Below are positions 62,400 through 64,000 of a stretch of DNA of 64,000 bases, piece after piece. Under the pieces are notes generated by a model that saw only the letters and a list, made by a program, of their open reading frames with translations, made no database searches and was not told the origin of the DNA. Origin of the DNA: Blastobasis lacticolella (Eukaryota > Arthropoda > Insecta > Lepidoptera > Blastobasidae); NCBI GenBank assembly GCA_905147135.1, contig LR990056.1, forward strand, positions 4,536,001-4,600,000, in the 5' to 3' direction. Each line of letters starts with the position of its first letter. Within the stretch, counting starts at the first letter, position 1. The position numbers and the translations under genes are program-made.

Positions 62400-62634
62400 T
62401 ATTCGTGGACAAATTCACACAGCGCCATCTAGCCCCAAACGAAGCAAAGCTTGTGCTATGGGTGCTAGATAACTGATATACTACTTAAATACTTTTAAAT
62501 TCATACTTATTATACATAGAACACCCAGACCCGTAACAGAAATTAAAATTCATCATTTCAATTTTTGCCCGGCCGGGAATCGAACCCGGGACCTCTTGCG
62601 TGGCATGTTGACCATTGAACCACTCAGGTCGTCA
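62400..62634 (-). mobile_element. SINE-A full-length copy
   Basis: attcgtggacaaattcacac, cagcgccatctagccccaaa, tgctatgggtgctagataac, aattcatcatttcaattttt, gggaatcgaacccgggacct and accattgaaccactcaggtc. Confidence 0.9.
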
Positions 62635-62689
62635 AAATGTGGTCAGATCTACCTCCATATGCGTTTCTTGTACTTAAACCTTAAAAAAC

Positions 62690-62785
62690 TACGAAATGGT
62701 AGTATTGCAAACGTTCATACGCTACAATGACAGCCTACCATCAGGCAGGCAAGCTTGTTTGCCACCTTAGTGGTATATAAAAAAA
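62690..62785 (+). mobile_element. LINE-J extreme 3' end
   Basis: ggtagtattgcaaacgttca, ctaccatcaggcaggcaagc, ccaccttagtggtatataaa and an A-tail. Confidence 0.75.
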
Positions 62786-63335
62786 ACCACTCATCGGCCC
62801 AAAAAAACCCTCTAGCAACGCGACACCCGGTAATGACTCCAATCTATCTGACCGGGAGCACGGAAGCTCTCCACAGATTAAATACACGCTCATTGAACGT
62901 CGCCAATCTTCGAGAACGGCGGCATTTTATCCGTGACCCGGGCGCGTAACTGCAAATGTCTGATCCGGTTATAAATACATATCCGGGGACTGGGGCGCGC
63001 TGTGGAATTCCAAGTACAGTGCCACCAAGTTGTCTTCTGTTGACGAAATCGGAACTAAGGTGGTATAGTACTAAATTTACACATTGTAAGGCCAACATCC
63101 TATACTACTAGCGACGCCATCAACTAAACAGATAAGTTGGTAGCGCTGTACGGGTATTGTTACGTTTTTCCTAGTTGAAGGCTCGGACCTGACAAAACGG
63201 ATGGACTCTCTAAAATCATGAGTGAAGCGTAAAAATGGCTACCCATATATTTGTGTGCGTGATTTGATACTGTCACTGGCGTGACGGTGCGGTACAAAAT
63301 AAAATAATATAAAATTGCGGCGGTGGATAGTCAGA

Positions 63336-63564
63336 CCTGTAGGCTAATTACGTAGCTCTGTTGCTAACAATTCTCTGATTTCAATGATTGAAACTGTTAC
63401 TTTTGCGATTCCGTATCATCGATAACATGGGTTCAGTTGCTAACAAAGTTCCATTGCAATAAACTGAAACTATTAAATCGATCATACGTAATCACAAAAG
63501 GAACAATTTCAATAGTTGAAATAACAGAATTGTTAGCAACAGAGTTACGTAATTATCTTGCTGG
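63336..63564. mobile_element. MITE-L fold-back element, copy 3
   Basis: Arms of ~80 bp: taattacgtagctctgttgc, taacaattctctgatttcaa, gattccgtatcatcgat oppose atcgatcatacgtaatcac, gaattgttagcaacagagtt, acgtaattatc. Noncoding centre of ~50 bp. Confidence 0.8.
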
Positions 63565-63839
63565 TGTAACTCTGTGTGTAGGCCATGTGGAACAAAATAA
63601 ATTATTAAGCAATTGTCGTACCTTGCGTGCTTCACTTCTCTATAGTGTAGAATGGCGTCCGTAAATTATCAGGTCCGTGGATACAGGCTTTGGGATTGAA
63701 GAAACATCAACCTATTCTTGATGATTAGGGCGGATGTTTGTCACAACGAATTTCATTGTGCTTATTTTATCTGGTTATTTGCGAATGAAATAGATTAATG
63801 AACATGATCTTCCGAGCGGGTAGTCCTGACTTCTGTCAC

Positions 63840-64000
63840 GACTCATTCTTCTCCAATGTTTCGACTTTTTTTTCTCCACTTCGCCCGGGCTTAGGCATCC
63901 TTGCTCGAATGAAATATGTAGTCTGGGAAATCTCGGAAATGAGCAAAGTCATGCGCACAGATCTAGACCCAGACGTAGTAGTGGAAGTAAACGTTTGATT
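63840..64000 (-). mobile_element. Rep-N relative at window edge
   Basis: tttctccacttcgcccgggc and ttaggcatccttgctcgaat resemble 58840-58890. The overlapping plus-strand frame is not considered a gene. Confidence 0.35.

Larger units (their letters stand above)
58693..64000 (+). other. FAS intron 3 (end outside the window)
   Basis: From the gtgagt donor to the window edge I found no exon with ketosynthase continuation. The stretch holds the repeats listed below; the unlisted parts (58931-59879, 61131-61360, 61506-62399, 62786-63335) have nothing recognised except two short open frames (61189-61395 and 61668-61853, both starting with ATG and without known domains). Confidence 0.5.

Overview
The window reads as nuclear DNA from a moth or butterfly (Lepidoptera). 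The evidence is AT-rich intergenic sequence, phase-0 introns with GT/AG borders, an insect gustatory receptor, the 5' part of an insect fatty acid synthase, tRNA-derived SINEs, and many non-LTR retrotransposon ends. There are no bacterial features. Host genes are sparse and most of the 64 kb is transposable-element sequence of different ages, often nested. I could not run searches; family assignments come from motifs and from comparing copies inside the window.

Layout. 1-18.0 kb: dead repeats, including a CR1-like LINE with frameshifts (13.64-14.99 kb), three copies of a TA-flanked MITE, Helitron-like ends and an array of ~140-bp units. 18.0-24.1 kb: an apparently full-length, ORF-intact non-LTR retrotransposon with a DUF4780-type ORF1 and an ORF2 carrying endonuclease, RT and RNase H. 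It is flanked by a ~14-bp target duplication and ends in a TAACC tail identical to the insect telomere unit. 24.8-25.4 kb: a ~142-bp tandem array. 26.7-31.4 kb: a four-exon gustatory receptor gene on the minus strand that I assembled from splice sites (402 residues). Its large intron holds a Penelope-like element in head-to-head form with 528-bp inverted arms, each with a hammerhead-ribozyme-like motif. 31.5-52 kb: SINEs, LINE 3' ends and fold-back elements with no convincing host gene. 52.2-58.7 kb: the 5' end of a fatty acid synthase gene on the plus strand (possible noncoding first exon, then two coding exons of the ketosynthase domain); its later exons lie beyond the window. 58.7-64 kb: intron 3 of that gene as far as visible, filled with repeats.

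Repeat names used here. SINE-A (tRNA-Gly-like head), SINE-B (second tRNA-like head), SINE-C (no tRNA head); LINE-E1, LINE-E2, LINE-J and RTE-like for non-LTR retrotransposon ends; MITE-F (about 400 bp, TA target) and MITE-L (about 225 bp fold-back); Rep-G, -H, -I, -N, -P, -Q for other dispersed sequences. Most fragments are too decayed to act. The exceptions by appearance are the 6.1-kb retrotransposon (both ORFs open) and the two arms of the Penelope-like element, which look nearly identical and therefore young.
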